64,000 nucleotides of DNA from an uncultured Anaerolineae bacterium (GTDB lineage Bacteria; Chloroflexota; Anaerolineae; Aggregatilineales; Phototrophicaceae), in the NCBI GenBank assembly GCA_937944445.1, contig CALDYP010000024.1, forward strand, positions 1 to 64,000, read 5' to 3'. This document shows, piece by piece, positions 43,915 to 51,203 of this stretch. Both the position numbers and the translations under genes were made by a program. The notes beneath the pieces are model-generated. The model was not told where the DNA came from and ran no database searches. It was given only the letters and a program-made list of their open reading frames with translations. The number at the start of each line of letters is the position of its first letter. The stretch's first letter is position 1.

Positions 43915-43991
43915 GGTCGGGCAGGGCACAATCCAAAGATAGCATCTTTTTATCTGCCATTGTACGCCAAACGAAGTCAATATCAACCTTC

Positions 43992-45830
43992 TCAGACGGC
44001 CTCCATGCGCAGCCAAACTTCCAACGTCATCAGCGCCCACAAGCGGCGTGACTGATCGACTTGGCCGCGCTCGTGTTCCTCGATCAACCGCAGCGCCCAC
44101 AGCGGGTCCATCACGTCGGCGAGGCGCGCCCCTGACCCCAACAGCAGATCGCGCACAAGGCGGCTGTCGCGGCGCAGCCACGCCCCCAACGGCACGCCGA
44201 ACCCGTGCTTAGGGCGGTCGACGATGTCGGCGGGCAGGTAGTCCTTCGCCAACTGCTTGAGCAGGTACTTGGTCGTCTTGCCGCGCAGCCGCAGGTTGAA
44301 GGGCACAGCAAAGGCCGCCTCGATCACCTCTTGATGGAGAAAGGGCGAACGCGCCTCTAAGCTGGCGGCCATGCTCATCCGATCGGTCTTGACGAGCAGA
44401 TCGTGCGGCAGGTACGTGTGGAAGTTGTAGACCAGCGCGTCGGCTGGCTGATGGATCGTCTCTGGGTCGGCGTCGTTGACGCCCGTGATCGACTTGACCT
44501 GCTCTCTTGTAAAAATGCGCACGTAGTCGAGGTAGGCGTGGTGCAGCGGTTGATGAGCGCTGTTGGCAAAGCGTTTGGCGCGTTTGACCGGGTCACGGTA
44601 GCTCGTTCCTTCGGGCAGCCATTCAAGCAGGGTTGATAGTTGGCCGATGCCTTTCGCCATGCCTTGCAAGCGTTTGAGCAGCGCCAGCGCGTAGAAGCGC
44701 TCATAGCCCGCGAACAGTTCATCGCCGCCGTCGCCCGTCAGCGCAACGGTCACATGGTCGCGCGTGAGCTTGCTGAGGAAGTACATCGGCAGAGCGCTGG
44801 CGTCAGCAAAGGGCTGATCATGGTGTTTGACCAGCGTCGGCAGCACGTCGAGCATGTCGGGCCTGACGGTGAACTCGGTGTGGCGCGTGCCGAGCAAGGC
44901 GGCCACGCGGCGGGCGTAGGGCGTCTCATCGAAGCTGTCATCGCCGGCAAAGCCGATGCTGAAGGTGTGGACGGGCTGGCGGCTGCGGCGCTGCATGAGC
45001 GCCACGATCAAGCTGCTGTCTACGCCGCCGCTGAGGAACGCCCCCAACGGCACATCAGCGATCATCGTCTGTTCGACGGCGTGTTCCAGCGCGGCTTTGA
45101 CCTGCGGCAGGTAGTGCTCGACGCGGGCGTGGCGCTCGGCGGGCGCGTTCAGTGGGAGCTGCCAATAGCGCTGGAGCTTGGTCTCGTGCGGGGTGACGAT
45201 CAGCGTGTGGGCGGGCGGCACGCTCTGCACGCCTTGATAGGCGGTCAGATGGTCAGGGAAGCAGCCGTGCGTGAGGTAGTAGGCCAACGCCTCTGGCTCG
45301 TGTAGGCGATGGCGGCGCGGCATCAGCGGGTGGGCGAGCAGCGCCTTGATCTCGCTGCCCCACAGCAGGCGCTCATCGGTCAGCGCGTAGTAGAGCGGCT
45401 TCTCACCGGTGATGTCGCGGGCGAGCACGAGGCGCTGTTCACGCGCATCCCACAGCGCAAAGGCGAACTGCCCGCGCAGGTGGCGCGGCGCGTCCACGCC
45501 GAACTCTTCGTAGAGGTGGACGATCGTCTCGCCATCGCCCCCTGTGCGGAACTGATGGCCGCGCCCGGCCAGTTCGCTTCGCAGCGCGCGGTAGTTGTAA
45601 ATCTCTCCGTTGAAGGTCAGCGCGATCTGCTGATCTTCGTTGTAGAGGGGCTGATCACTGCCGGCAAGGTCGATGATGCTCAAGCGGCGCATCGCAAGGC
45701 CGACGTGCCCGCCTAGATACACGCCTTCGCCGTCTGGCCCGCGGTGCAGCAGCGTGTTGTTCATCGCGCGCAGCGCGCTCACGTCTGGCGCTTGGCCGCG
45801 TCGTTCAAAGATGCCGCAAATCCCGCACAT
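43992..45830 (-). CDS. asnB: Asparagine synthase (glutamine-hydrolysing)
   Basis: A 612-residue two-domain enzyme that makes asparagine from aspartate, ATP and glutamine. The N-terminal Ntn glutaminase starts MCGICGIF, where Cys2 is the nucleophile after Met removal; LLHRGPDGEG, RLSIIDLAGSDQPL and FNGEIYNYR follow. The C-terminal synthetase has the pyrophosphatase loop FLSGGVDSSLI. Close relatives also amidate peptidoglycan or surface sugars, but no such neighbour decides the matter here. The gene begins at an ATG at 45830, 63 bp downstream of the UPF0173 stop on the same strand. Confidence 0.93.
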   Translation of the reverse strand: MCGICGIFERRGQAPDVSALRAMNNTLLHRGPDGEGVYLGGHVGLAMRRLSIIDLAGSDQPLYNEDQQIALTFNGEIYNYRALRSELAGRGHQFRTGGDGETIVHLYEEFGVDAPRHLRGQFAFALWDAREQRLVLARDITGEKPLYYALTDERLLWGSEIKALLAHPLMPRRHRLHEPEALAYYLTHGCFPDHLTAYQGVQSVPPAHTLIVTPHETKLQRYWQLPLNAPAERHARVEHYLPQVKAALEHAVEQTMIADVPLGAFLSGGVDSSLIVALMQRRSRQPVHTFSIGFAGDDSFDETPYARRVAALLGTRHTEFTVRPDMLDVLPTLVKHHDQPFADASALPMYFLSKLTRDHVTVALTGDGGDELFAGYERFYALALLKRLQGMAKGIGQLSTLLEWLPEGTSYRDPVKRAKRFANSAHQPLHHAYLDYVRIFTREQVKSITGVNDADPETIHQPADALVYNFHTYLPHDLLVKTDRMSMAASLEARSPFLHQEVIEAAFAVPFNLRLRGKTTKYLLKQLAKDYLPADIVDRPKHGFGVPLGAWLRRDSRLVRDLLLGSGARLADVMDPLWALRLIEEHERGQVDQSRRLWALMTLEVWLRMEAV

Positions 45831-45893
45831 TGCCCCTCCGCTGGTAGACGTCCGCTAAGATAGCACAACCGCCCAGCGCAGGGCTATGGAGCG

Positions 45894-46580
45894 TCAATCA
45901 ATCACGTGCGCATAGCCCGGATCGTTGACGACGGGCGTCGCGTTGGTGTAGTTGTTGACGCGCCGTGCCCAGTCGATCACGTCCTGTGTGATCGGCGGGA
46001 AGGTGTTGAAGTGCATCGGGATGACGTGGCGCGGCTTCAGCAGTTTGATCGCCGCAATGCTGTCCTCGATGCCCATCGTGTACTTGTCCCCAATCGGGAT
46101 GAAGGCGGCGTCCAAGTGCGGCTCGCCAATGAGCGCCATGTCGCCGAACAAGCCGGTGTCGCCTGCGAAGTAGAGCCGCTTGCCTGCAATGGTGATGATG
46201 AACCCCGTCGGCGTGCCGCCATAGGATCCATCCGGCAGGGAAGAAGTGTGGAAAGCGTGCGTCCACTTCACAGTGATGTAGTCGCCATAGTAGCTGCCGC
46301 CGATGTTGCCTTCCCATAGGTTCTGCACGCCCTGTTTGGCCAGCCAGCCGCAGATCTCAGGCGTGGAGAGCACCAGCGCGCCCGTGCGCTGGGCGATGGC
46401 CACCGTGTCGCCGACGTGGTCACCGTGCCCATGCGAGAGGAGGATCATATCCGCTGGGACTTCATCCGCCTTGACGGGCGCAAGCGGGTTGTTCGTCAGG
46501 AAAGGATCGGTCAACACGCTGCGCCCGTTGATCTCAAATAAGAACGCTGAATGTCCTAACCAAGTAAAAGAAAGCGTCAT
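45894..46580 (-). CDS. UPF0173-type metal-dependent hydrolase
   Basis: A 228-residue metallo-beta-lactamase-fold protein. The metal motif is LSHGHGDHVGDTV (HxHxDH), with a further His in WTHAFHTSS, Asp in YFAGDTGLFGDM and a final His in HVIPMHFNTFPP. Full length and the N-terminal MTLSFTWLGHSAFLFE fit UPF0173. The substrate is unknown for the family. It stands upstream of asparagine synthase on the same strand. The region before it contains a family II repeat, so its promoter must lie within about 230 bp including that repeat. Confidence 0.92.
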   Translation of the reverse strand: MTLSFTWLGHSAFLFEINGRSVLTDPFLTNNPLAPVKADEVPADMILLSHGHGDHVGDTVAIAQRTGALVLSTPEICGWLAKQGVQNLWEGNIGGSYYGDYITVKWTHAFHTSSLPDGSYGGTPTGFIITIAGKRLYFAGDTGLFGDMALIGEPHLDAAFIPIGDKYTMGIEDSIAAIKLLKPRHVIPMHFNTFPPITQDVIDWARRVNNYTNATPVVNDPGYAHVID

Positions 46581-46683
46581 GGCCCGTGCTCCATGCGGTT
46601 ATTTTTCTGATAGCTCTTACTATACCGCAAATGGGCTGCTGGGGGCATCTCTCGGTTTGGGGATAAAAGATGACTGGGCCACG

Positions 46684-46790
46684 CCCGCTCAAGCGCTCGG
46701 CTGAGGCGCGCTCCCTGAAGGGGGCTTCAGCCGCGGGCGTTCTCTCTGCCGCGGGCGTGGCTCAGGCTGCCGAGCGCTCAAGCACTCGGC
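46684..46790. repeat. Palindromic intergenic repeat, family II (copy 3, double)
   Basis: Starting CCCGCTCAAGCGCTCGGCTG (46684), it contains CCCTGAAGGGGGCTTCAGCC (from 46713), then CGCGGGCGT, and a hairpin (46769-46790) with GCCGAG/CTCGGC ends. The outer hairpins are inverted copies of each other. It lies in the 231 bp gap between the decarboxylase stop and the UPF0173 start. Confidence 0.75.
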
Positions 46791-46811
46791 TTGGTGCTGT
46801 GCCGATTTGCT

Positions 46812-48305
46812 TCAAGACACGACCCGCAGCGTGGCGAGCGTCTTATCTTCCGGGCCGACAACCCCGCCGCCAATGCTGCGAATGTAGCGCAGATAGTCCA
46901 AGTGCACCGGCTCGATGCGCTCACCCGGCACAATCAGAGGAATGCCCGGCGGGTAAGGGATCAAGTTCTCCGCGGAGATGTGGCCGGCGGCTTCCTCAAA
47001 CGCGACGACGCGCGACGGCGCGTAGTAAGCGTCGCGCGGGGTCATGGCCATCTCAGGCAGGCCGACTGGCAGGCTGACCTCCGGCTGATCGTCGGCGGCC
47101 TCAACACAGCCAGAGGTCGCACGCAGCGCGTTCAGCAGCTTCTCGACGCTGGCGTCTGTGTCGCCCATCGTGATGGAGAAGATCACGTGGTTGCGGTCGG
47201 CAAATTCGCCATCGATGCCGTGGTCATAGCGCAGCTTGTCGTAAAACTGGAAGCCGCTCAGGCCCGTCTCGCGCACGCGCACAACAAGCTTGGTCGGGTC
47301 ATAGCTGAAGATGCCGCCGCGCCCGACGAGGTCTTCCCCGTAGCACCACAGCCCATCCAGCGCGCGGATTTCGGCGCGTGCAGCCTCGGCAAGCCGCAGC
47401 GCTTTTTCTAGCAGTGCCTCGCCTTGTGTGACGGAGAAGTGGCGCGCGGCGTCAATCGAGGCGAGCAGGATGCTGCTGGGCGAGGACGTTTGCAGCAGCG
47501 ACAAGATCTGCCCCACGCGCGCTACGTTGACGACGCCATCGTTGACGTGCAGCATCGACCCCTGCGTGAGGGCGCTCTGGGTTTTGTGGGTGCTCTGGAT
47601 CACCATGTCCGCGCCCAAGCTCACTGCTGAGGTCGGCAGCGACGGATGGAAGGCCAGATGCGAGCCGTGGGCCTCATCGACGCAGAGGGCCGCCCCGGCG
47701 GCGTGCGCCATGTGGGCAATCGTTGCCGTGTCTGACAGGTAGCCGTAGTAATTGGGCGACGTGATGTGAACCGCTTTGACGCCGCTGTGCTCGGCCAGCA
47801 GCCGTGCGACGGCCTCGGCGCTGGTGGCCAGTGGGAAGCCGATCTCGGGGATGTAGTCCGGCTCGACGTAGAGCGGGATCGCGCCCGACAGCACGACGCC
47901 GCCGTACACGGAACGATGCGAGGCGCGCGGCATGATGACGCGGTCGCCGTCAAAACAGGTGGCCATGATGCTGGCGATGTTGCCCACCGTCGAGCCGTTG
48001 ATGAGGAAAAAGGTGTGGTCAGCCCCGTGGGCGTCGGCGGCCAGCTTCTGCGCCTCTAACAGCGCGCCTTTTGGCGAGTGCAGATAGTCGATGATGCCGT
48101 TGATCTCCACAAGGTCAGCGGCGTGAATGTCCCCGCCCCAATACTCAACGAGCTTGGGGGCAGGGGGCAGCGTGCCTTTGTGGCCGGGCATGTGGAAGGA
48201 AGTCTGCCAGCGCTCTTTTTCGACCAGCAGGCTGTCTAGAAATGGCGTCTGGTCTTGGTCAAGGCGCAGGCGCACCCGTGACGTCTCAGCGAGGTTGAGT
48301 GTCAT
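46812..48305 (-). CDS. Orn/Lys/Arg decarboxylase, PLP-dependent
   Basis: A 497-residue fold-type I decarboxylase, the short SpeA/YaaO type found in Gram-positives, without the N-terminal wing domain. FHMPGHKG marks the start of the family, followed by LINGSTVGNIASIMA, CVDEAHGSHLAF and QSTHKTQSALTQGS, in which Lys binds PLP. It forms cadaverine, putrescine or agmatine from lysine, ornithine or arginine; the substrate cannot be told from sequence by eye. The start is the ATG at 48305. The SET-domain gene lies 40 bp upstream on the same strand, so they probably share one message. Confidence 0.93.
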   Translation of the reverse strand: MTLNLAETSRVRLRLDQDQTPFLDSLLVEKERWQTSFHMPGHKGTLPPAPKLVEYWGGDIHAADLVEINGIIDYLHSPKGALLEAQKLAADAHGADHTFFLINGSTVGNIASIMATCFDGDRVIMPRASHRSVYGGVVLSGAIPLYVEPDYIPEIGFPLATSAEAVARLLAEHSGVKAVHITSPNYYGYLSDTATIAHMAHAAGAALCVDEAHGSHLAFHPSLPTSAVSLGADMVIQSTHKTQSALTQGSMLHVNDGVVNVARVGQILSLLQTSSPSSILLASIDAARHFSVTQGEALLEKALRLAEAARAEIRALDGLWCYGEDLVGRGGIFSYDPTKLVVRVRETGLSGFQFYDKLRYDHGIDGEFADRNHVIFSITMGDTDASVEKLLNALRATSGCVEAADDQPEVSLPVGLPEMAMTPRDAYYAPSRVVAFEEAAGHISAENLIPYPPGIPLIVPGERIEPVHLDYLRYIRSIGGGVVGPEDKTLATLRVVS

Positions 48306-48345
48306 GATCGTTCCTCAGCAGTGTAAGTAAGCGACGTGCTGCGCG

Positions 48346-48795
48346 CTACGAAGCAGCGGCCTGTGCAGGCGCGGCCTCAGCGTACCCTGTGATGAAGCCG
48401 CGGCAGTTGGGCGCGCCACAGGCACACTCAAACGGGCGGTACAGCACGGCCTCCGTCTGAGCGTAGTCCATCGTCACGAAGTCGCCCGCGCGAATCGGCT
48501 TGATCGCGGTGAAGGTGCGCGTCTGCATATCGACGTGGCAGTTCGGGTCGCACGAGTGCAGGATTTTGCCCATGAAGAACGGGTCGTGCAGGTGCAGGTG
48601 ATCGTTCACGCGCAGGGTGAACAGCGTGACCTCGCTGCTGAAGACGCCCGTAAAGCGGAACACGATGTCGCCCGGCTCAAAGTCGGTCAGCGCGACCACG
48701 CCCTGCCCAACGCCATCACCGATGTAGCGAATTTCGAAGTTGTCCGTCGTCGGCTCGTAGGCAAACTCAGGATAGAAATCGGGATAGAAACGCAT
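48346..48795 (-). CDS. SET-domain protein lysine methyltransferase-like
   Basis: A 149-residue SET-domain protein. The SAM-binding start is IGDGVGQGVVALTDFEPGD; the knot motif LHSCDPNCHVDM stands for NHSCxPN, with Leu for Asn; the following strand is IRAGDFVTMDYAQTE, and a post-SET zinc motif is seen at FECACGAPNCRGF (CxCx4C). These enzymes add methyl groups to lysine in proteins; bacterial targets are mostly unknown. The start at 48795 has GAGGAG at normal distance. A lysine-type decarboxylase follows in the same run; a functional link is unproven. Confidence 0.88.
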   Translation of the reverse strand: MRFYPDFYPEFAYEPTTDNFEIRYIGDGVGQGVVALTDFEPGDIVFRFTGVFSSEVTLFTLRVNDHLHLHDPFFMGKILHSCDPNCHVDMQTRTFTAIKPIRAGDFVTMDYAQTEAVLYRPFECACGAPNCRGFITGYAEAAPAQAAAS

Positions 48796-48896
48796 GATGA
48801 ACTCCTCTGCTCATGGTGTTGAGCAAAACCCATTGGTTAGACGGTTAATTGAACGGGTACAGCAGTTGTTTAACCACCGTTGAGGAGGAAAGACGA

Positions 48897-49103
48897 ATGC
48901 TTAACGCTCTACGTGCACCACTGCGGCTGAGGCTAGCCACAGCATGGAACCTCGAAGCGAGGGGCGATGCGCGTCAACACGTCAAGCGATCTTTCTTGAC
49001 TGCGCAGGCGCACATGCGCCCGCGTGTTGCCTACGGAGTTACCAATAATTATAGTGGCTTTGCCGCAGATGCAACGGATGATTCACCTACGATGAGCGCC
49101 TGA
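48897..49103 (+). CDS. Possible small protein with strong ribosome site
   Basis: A 68-residue reading frame, basic, with no TM helix. The ATG is preceded by GAGGAGG at an ideal distance, the main reason to keep it. Composition (many Arg and Ala, ending ATDDSPTMSA) resembles nothing known. It lies alone in a 425 bp gap between the SET gene and a SpoIIAA-like gene, which are on the other strand. It may be a real small protein, or the site may lie within an untranslated RNA. The rest of the gap shows nothing certain. Confidence 0.4.
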   Translation: MLNALRAPLRLRLATAWNLEARGDARQHVKRSFLTAQAHMRPRVAYGVTNNYSGFAADATDDSPTMSA

Positions 49104-49221
49104 GCTATTAGAATAACTTTTGCAAAGCATTAGCTTGGGCTTATGGGGTGAGTATCGGCTTTTTTCGGGAGTAGGTTTCCGATAGAAACACCAACCCCCT
49201 CAGAAGTAAACCACCCTTAGC

Positions 49222-49635
49222 TCAGTTCTCAGGGTGTAAGGTGCGCAGGGTGTCGTAGACGCGCGTTCGGGCGTCGTCCACTGTGTCGGCAAAGTCGATC
49301 ATACGGGCCGACTTCGGGTCAAGGCTGGCGGCGGTGTCAAAGATGCGCTTCACGAGGCTGTTCATGCCGACGATGACCATCGGGCCGCGCTGTTTGCCGT
49401 CGAGCTTGAGCAGCTCTTGGAAGTTGGCCAAGCCCTGCGCGCTGAAGATGCCGCCTTCGGGCATCTGCAGGCCGCTGCCGAGGTCGAGGATTGCGCCCAT
49501 GACGCGCCCGCGCTCTTCACTGATGCGCTTCACCGCCTGCATCGTCTTGGTGAGTTCTTCCCACTTCCACTTGCCGCGCACTTCGATCAAAAAGACGGTT
49601 TCCGCCTCATCATCCCAAAAAACTTCAATGCTCAT
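49222..49635 (-). CDS. SpoIIAA/STAS-like protein
   Basis: A 137-residue soluble protein. It resembles the SpoIIAA-like/STAS fold: VFLIEVRGKWKWEELTKTMQ, MGAILDLGSGLQMP and GPMVIVGMNSLVKRIFDTAA follow the strand-helix order of such proteins. The Ser that is phosphorylated in anti-sigma antagonists cannot be placed with confidence (the Ser in LGSGLQM is a candidate). The ATG at 49635 follows GGAG at 9 bp; longer readings to 49665 are rejected for lack of a site. No anti-sigma kinase is nearby, so the role is unknown. Confidence 0.7.
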   Translation of the reverse strand: MSIEVFWDDEAETVFLIEVRGKWKWEELTKTMQAVKRISEERGRVMGAILDLGSGLQMPEGGIFSAQGLANFQELLKLDGKQRGPMVIVGMNSLVKRIFDTAASLDPKSARMIDFADTVDDARTRVYDTLRTLHPEN

Positions 49636-49733
49636 AGCTTTTTGCTCCGACTTTTCCATCAACATGGTAAGACAGCACGCTTAGCAAAACGTGAACGTTT
49701 GATGACGCTTCCTGACGATATCACGCCGAGTTG

Positions 49734-49763
49734 TTGACATTCGTTGTTGAAAGCTCATACAAT
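49734..49763 (+). promoter_or_regulatory. Sigma-70-like promoter of secreted protein gene
   Basis: TTGACA (49734-49739) and TACAAT (49758-49763) are separated by 18 bp, close to consensus. The predicted transcript start near 49770 leaves a leader of about 43 bp before the ATG at 49813, which has AAGGGGA as ribosome site. Confidence 0.8.
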
Positions 49764-49812
49764 GCCTATCGTAGAACATATTCGTTCATCGTAAAATTAA
49801 GGGGACAACTCG

Positions 49813-50748
49813 ATGAAGATTCGCAAATGGGCAGTTGGTTTGACTGTAGCGGCGATGTCGCTTGCTGGGGTGGCGCAAGCACAGGACACGTGTTTCGGCT
49901 TGAGCGCTTCGGATTGTGCGGCCATTGCCAGCGCAACTGAGAACACGCTCAGCACCGTGATGTCCTTCAACCAGACGTGGAGCATCGACTTCCGCGTGAG
50001 CGGTATCCCGGACAGCGGCGATATCACCTTCAACGCGACCGGCAGCGGCCCCGTCATCCTCGACTTGATGGGCGCGTTCCCCTTGTCTTTCGATCAGTCC
50101 ATCACGGCTTCGTTTAGCGATGGCCTGAGCAGCGGCGGCGGCATGACCGGCGCAATCCTCAAGGACGGCATCCTCTACGTCGACATGGGCGATGGCATGT
50201 GGGGGTCGCTCAACCTGTTGAGCGCGCTCGAAAGCGGTGAAGTGGGCGGGCAAGAGCTGCCGCTGGACTTGGACGCGCTGGCGAGCGGTGACGTCGACCC
50301 TGAGGCCGCTCTAGGCGCGCTTGAGGCCTTCGGCGACTTGGCGGCCATCCCCGGCTTCCTCACTTACACCCGCATGGGCGACACGTTCACCTTCGTGGCC
50401 GACTTGACCCGTTTGATCAACGACCCGAGCTTCCAGAACGGCGTTAGCAGCTTGGCCATGACCGCAGGCGAAGACGGCGCGCAGATCGCCGGGCTGGTCA
50501 GCTTGCTGCCGATGCTGCTGAGCGAAGGCCGCATCGAAGTCGTGCAGCAGATCGACAGCAGCGCTAACATTGTGACTGGCATCGGCTTCAACGTTAACGC
50601 GACCATCGATTCCGCCATGCTGACCGGCAGCGACACGCCGATCACGATCACGCTGTTCTTCCGCGTTGACCTGAGCGAGCCGAACGGCAGCTTCGACATC
50701 CAAGCGCCGGACAATGTGACGCCGCTTGACGGTGCGATGGGCATGTAA
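49813..50748 (+). CDS. Secreted protein of unknown function
   Basis: A 311-residue exported protein. The signal peptide (MKIRKWAVGLTVAAMSLAGV, cut after AQA) is followed by a mature part with two Cys close to the N-terminus and long beta-rich stretches: FNQTWSIDFRVSGIP, ITFNATGSGPVILDL and GAILKDGILYVDMGDGMWG. The pattern of a large ligand-binding beta sheet recalls LppX/LolA-like lipid carriers, but no signature is certain and no lipobox is seen. A near-consensus promoter and a strong terminator flank it, so it is a single-gene, probably well-expressed transcript. Confidence 0.8.
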   Translation: MKIRKWAVGLTVAAMSLAGVAQAQDTCFGLSASDCAAIASATENTLSTVMSFNQTWSIDFRVSGIPDSGDITFNATGSGPVILDLMGAFPLSFDQSITASFSDGLSSGGGMTGAILKDGILYVDMGDGMWGSLNLLSALESGEVGGQELPLDLDALASGDVDPEAALGALEAFGDLAAIPGFLTYTRMGDTFTFVADLTRLINDPSFQNGVSSLAMTAGEDGAQIAGLVSLLPMLLSEGRIEVVQQIDSSANIVTGIGFNVNATIDSAMLTGSDTPITITLFFRVDLSEPNGSFDIQAPDNVTPLDGAMGM

Positions 50749-50775
50749 CCGCCATCACAAAACTTCGTAACGCAC

Positions 50776-50808
50776 AGGCGGCCCTCATTGGGGGCCGCCT
50801 GTTTTGTT
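50776..50808 (+). terminator. Rho-independent terminator
   Basis: AGGCGGCCC-TCATTGG-GGGCCGCCT forms a 9 bp GC-rich stem with a 7 nt loop (50776-50800), followed by GTTTTGTT. It lies 27 bp after the stop of the secreted protein gene. Confidence 0.9.
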
Positions 50809-50824
50809 GTGTAGAAACAGCAAC

Positions 50825-50847
50825 GCTGCACTAGTTAAAAGTGCAGC
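50825..50847 (+). other. Hairpin just before a small ORF
   Basis: GCTGCAC-TAGTTAAAA-GTGCAGC is a perfect 7 bp stem, without a U-run. It ends 9 bases before the strong ribosome site AAGGAGGGAG of the small ORF at 50869 and may control access to it. Confidence 0.5.
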
Positions 50848-50868
50848 GCCGCCGTCAAGGAGGGAGAC

Positions 50869-51063
50869 ATGCATCCATTTGCTGCAACCCATTGGGGGAA
50901 ATGGGCTGCGATGGAACTTCCTGCTAACAATACAACACACCCGTCAGGAAGATGTTCACGTTCGCAACTTTCAGAACTTTGTGAACACAACTACATTGTA
51001 TGGAGTTACGCTCAGGTTGTAAACCCCTACTTCGCTTTTTCTAATGTACGTGATCCACGGTGA
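50869..51063 (+). CDS. Possible small protein, 64 residues
   Basis: A short reading frame with a near-perfect ribosome site, AAGGAGGGAG, five bases before the ATG. The product is polar with aromatic residues (HWGKWAAMELPANN, WSYAQVVNPYFAFS) and two Cys; there is no TM helix and no known family. It sits between the terminator of the secreted gene and the pseudo-esterase gene on the same strand. Base composition is lower in GC than its neighbours, which could mean an acquired or non-coding stretch. Reality as a gene is unproven; a hairpin upstream suggests regulated translation. Confidence 0.4.
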   Translation: MHPFAATHWGKWAAMELPANNTTHPSGRCSRSQLSELCEHNYIVWSYAQVVNPYFAFSNVRDPR

Positions 51064-51203
51064 GGAATAGACATGCATTTCAAGGGTATGCCTAAGACAA
51101 GGCTAAGCGTTGCGCGAACAGGGCGCTTTTCGTGCGACAAGATGCGACACTGATGTTACAATCAGGCTATATGAACCCATTTCGATACGCGATAGGTGCA
51201 TGA

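Noticed and set aside
48880-48895. GAGGAAAGAC-like string suggesting RNase P RNA
   Set aside because: Only this short block resembles the conserved 5' region; no other conserved RNase P RNA blocks were found over the following 350 bases.
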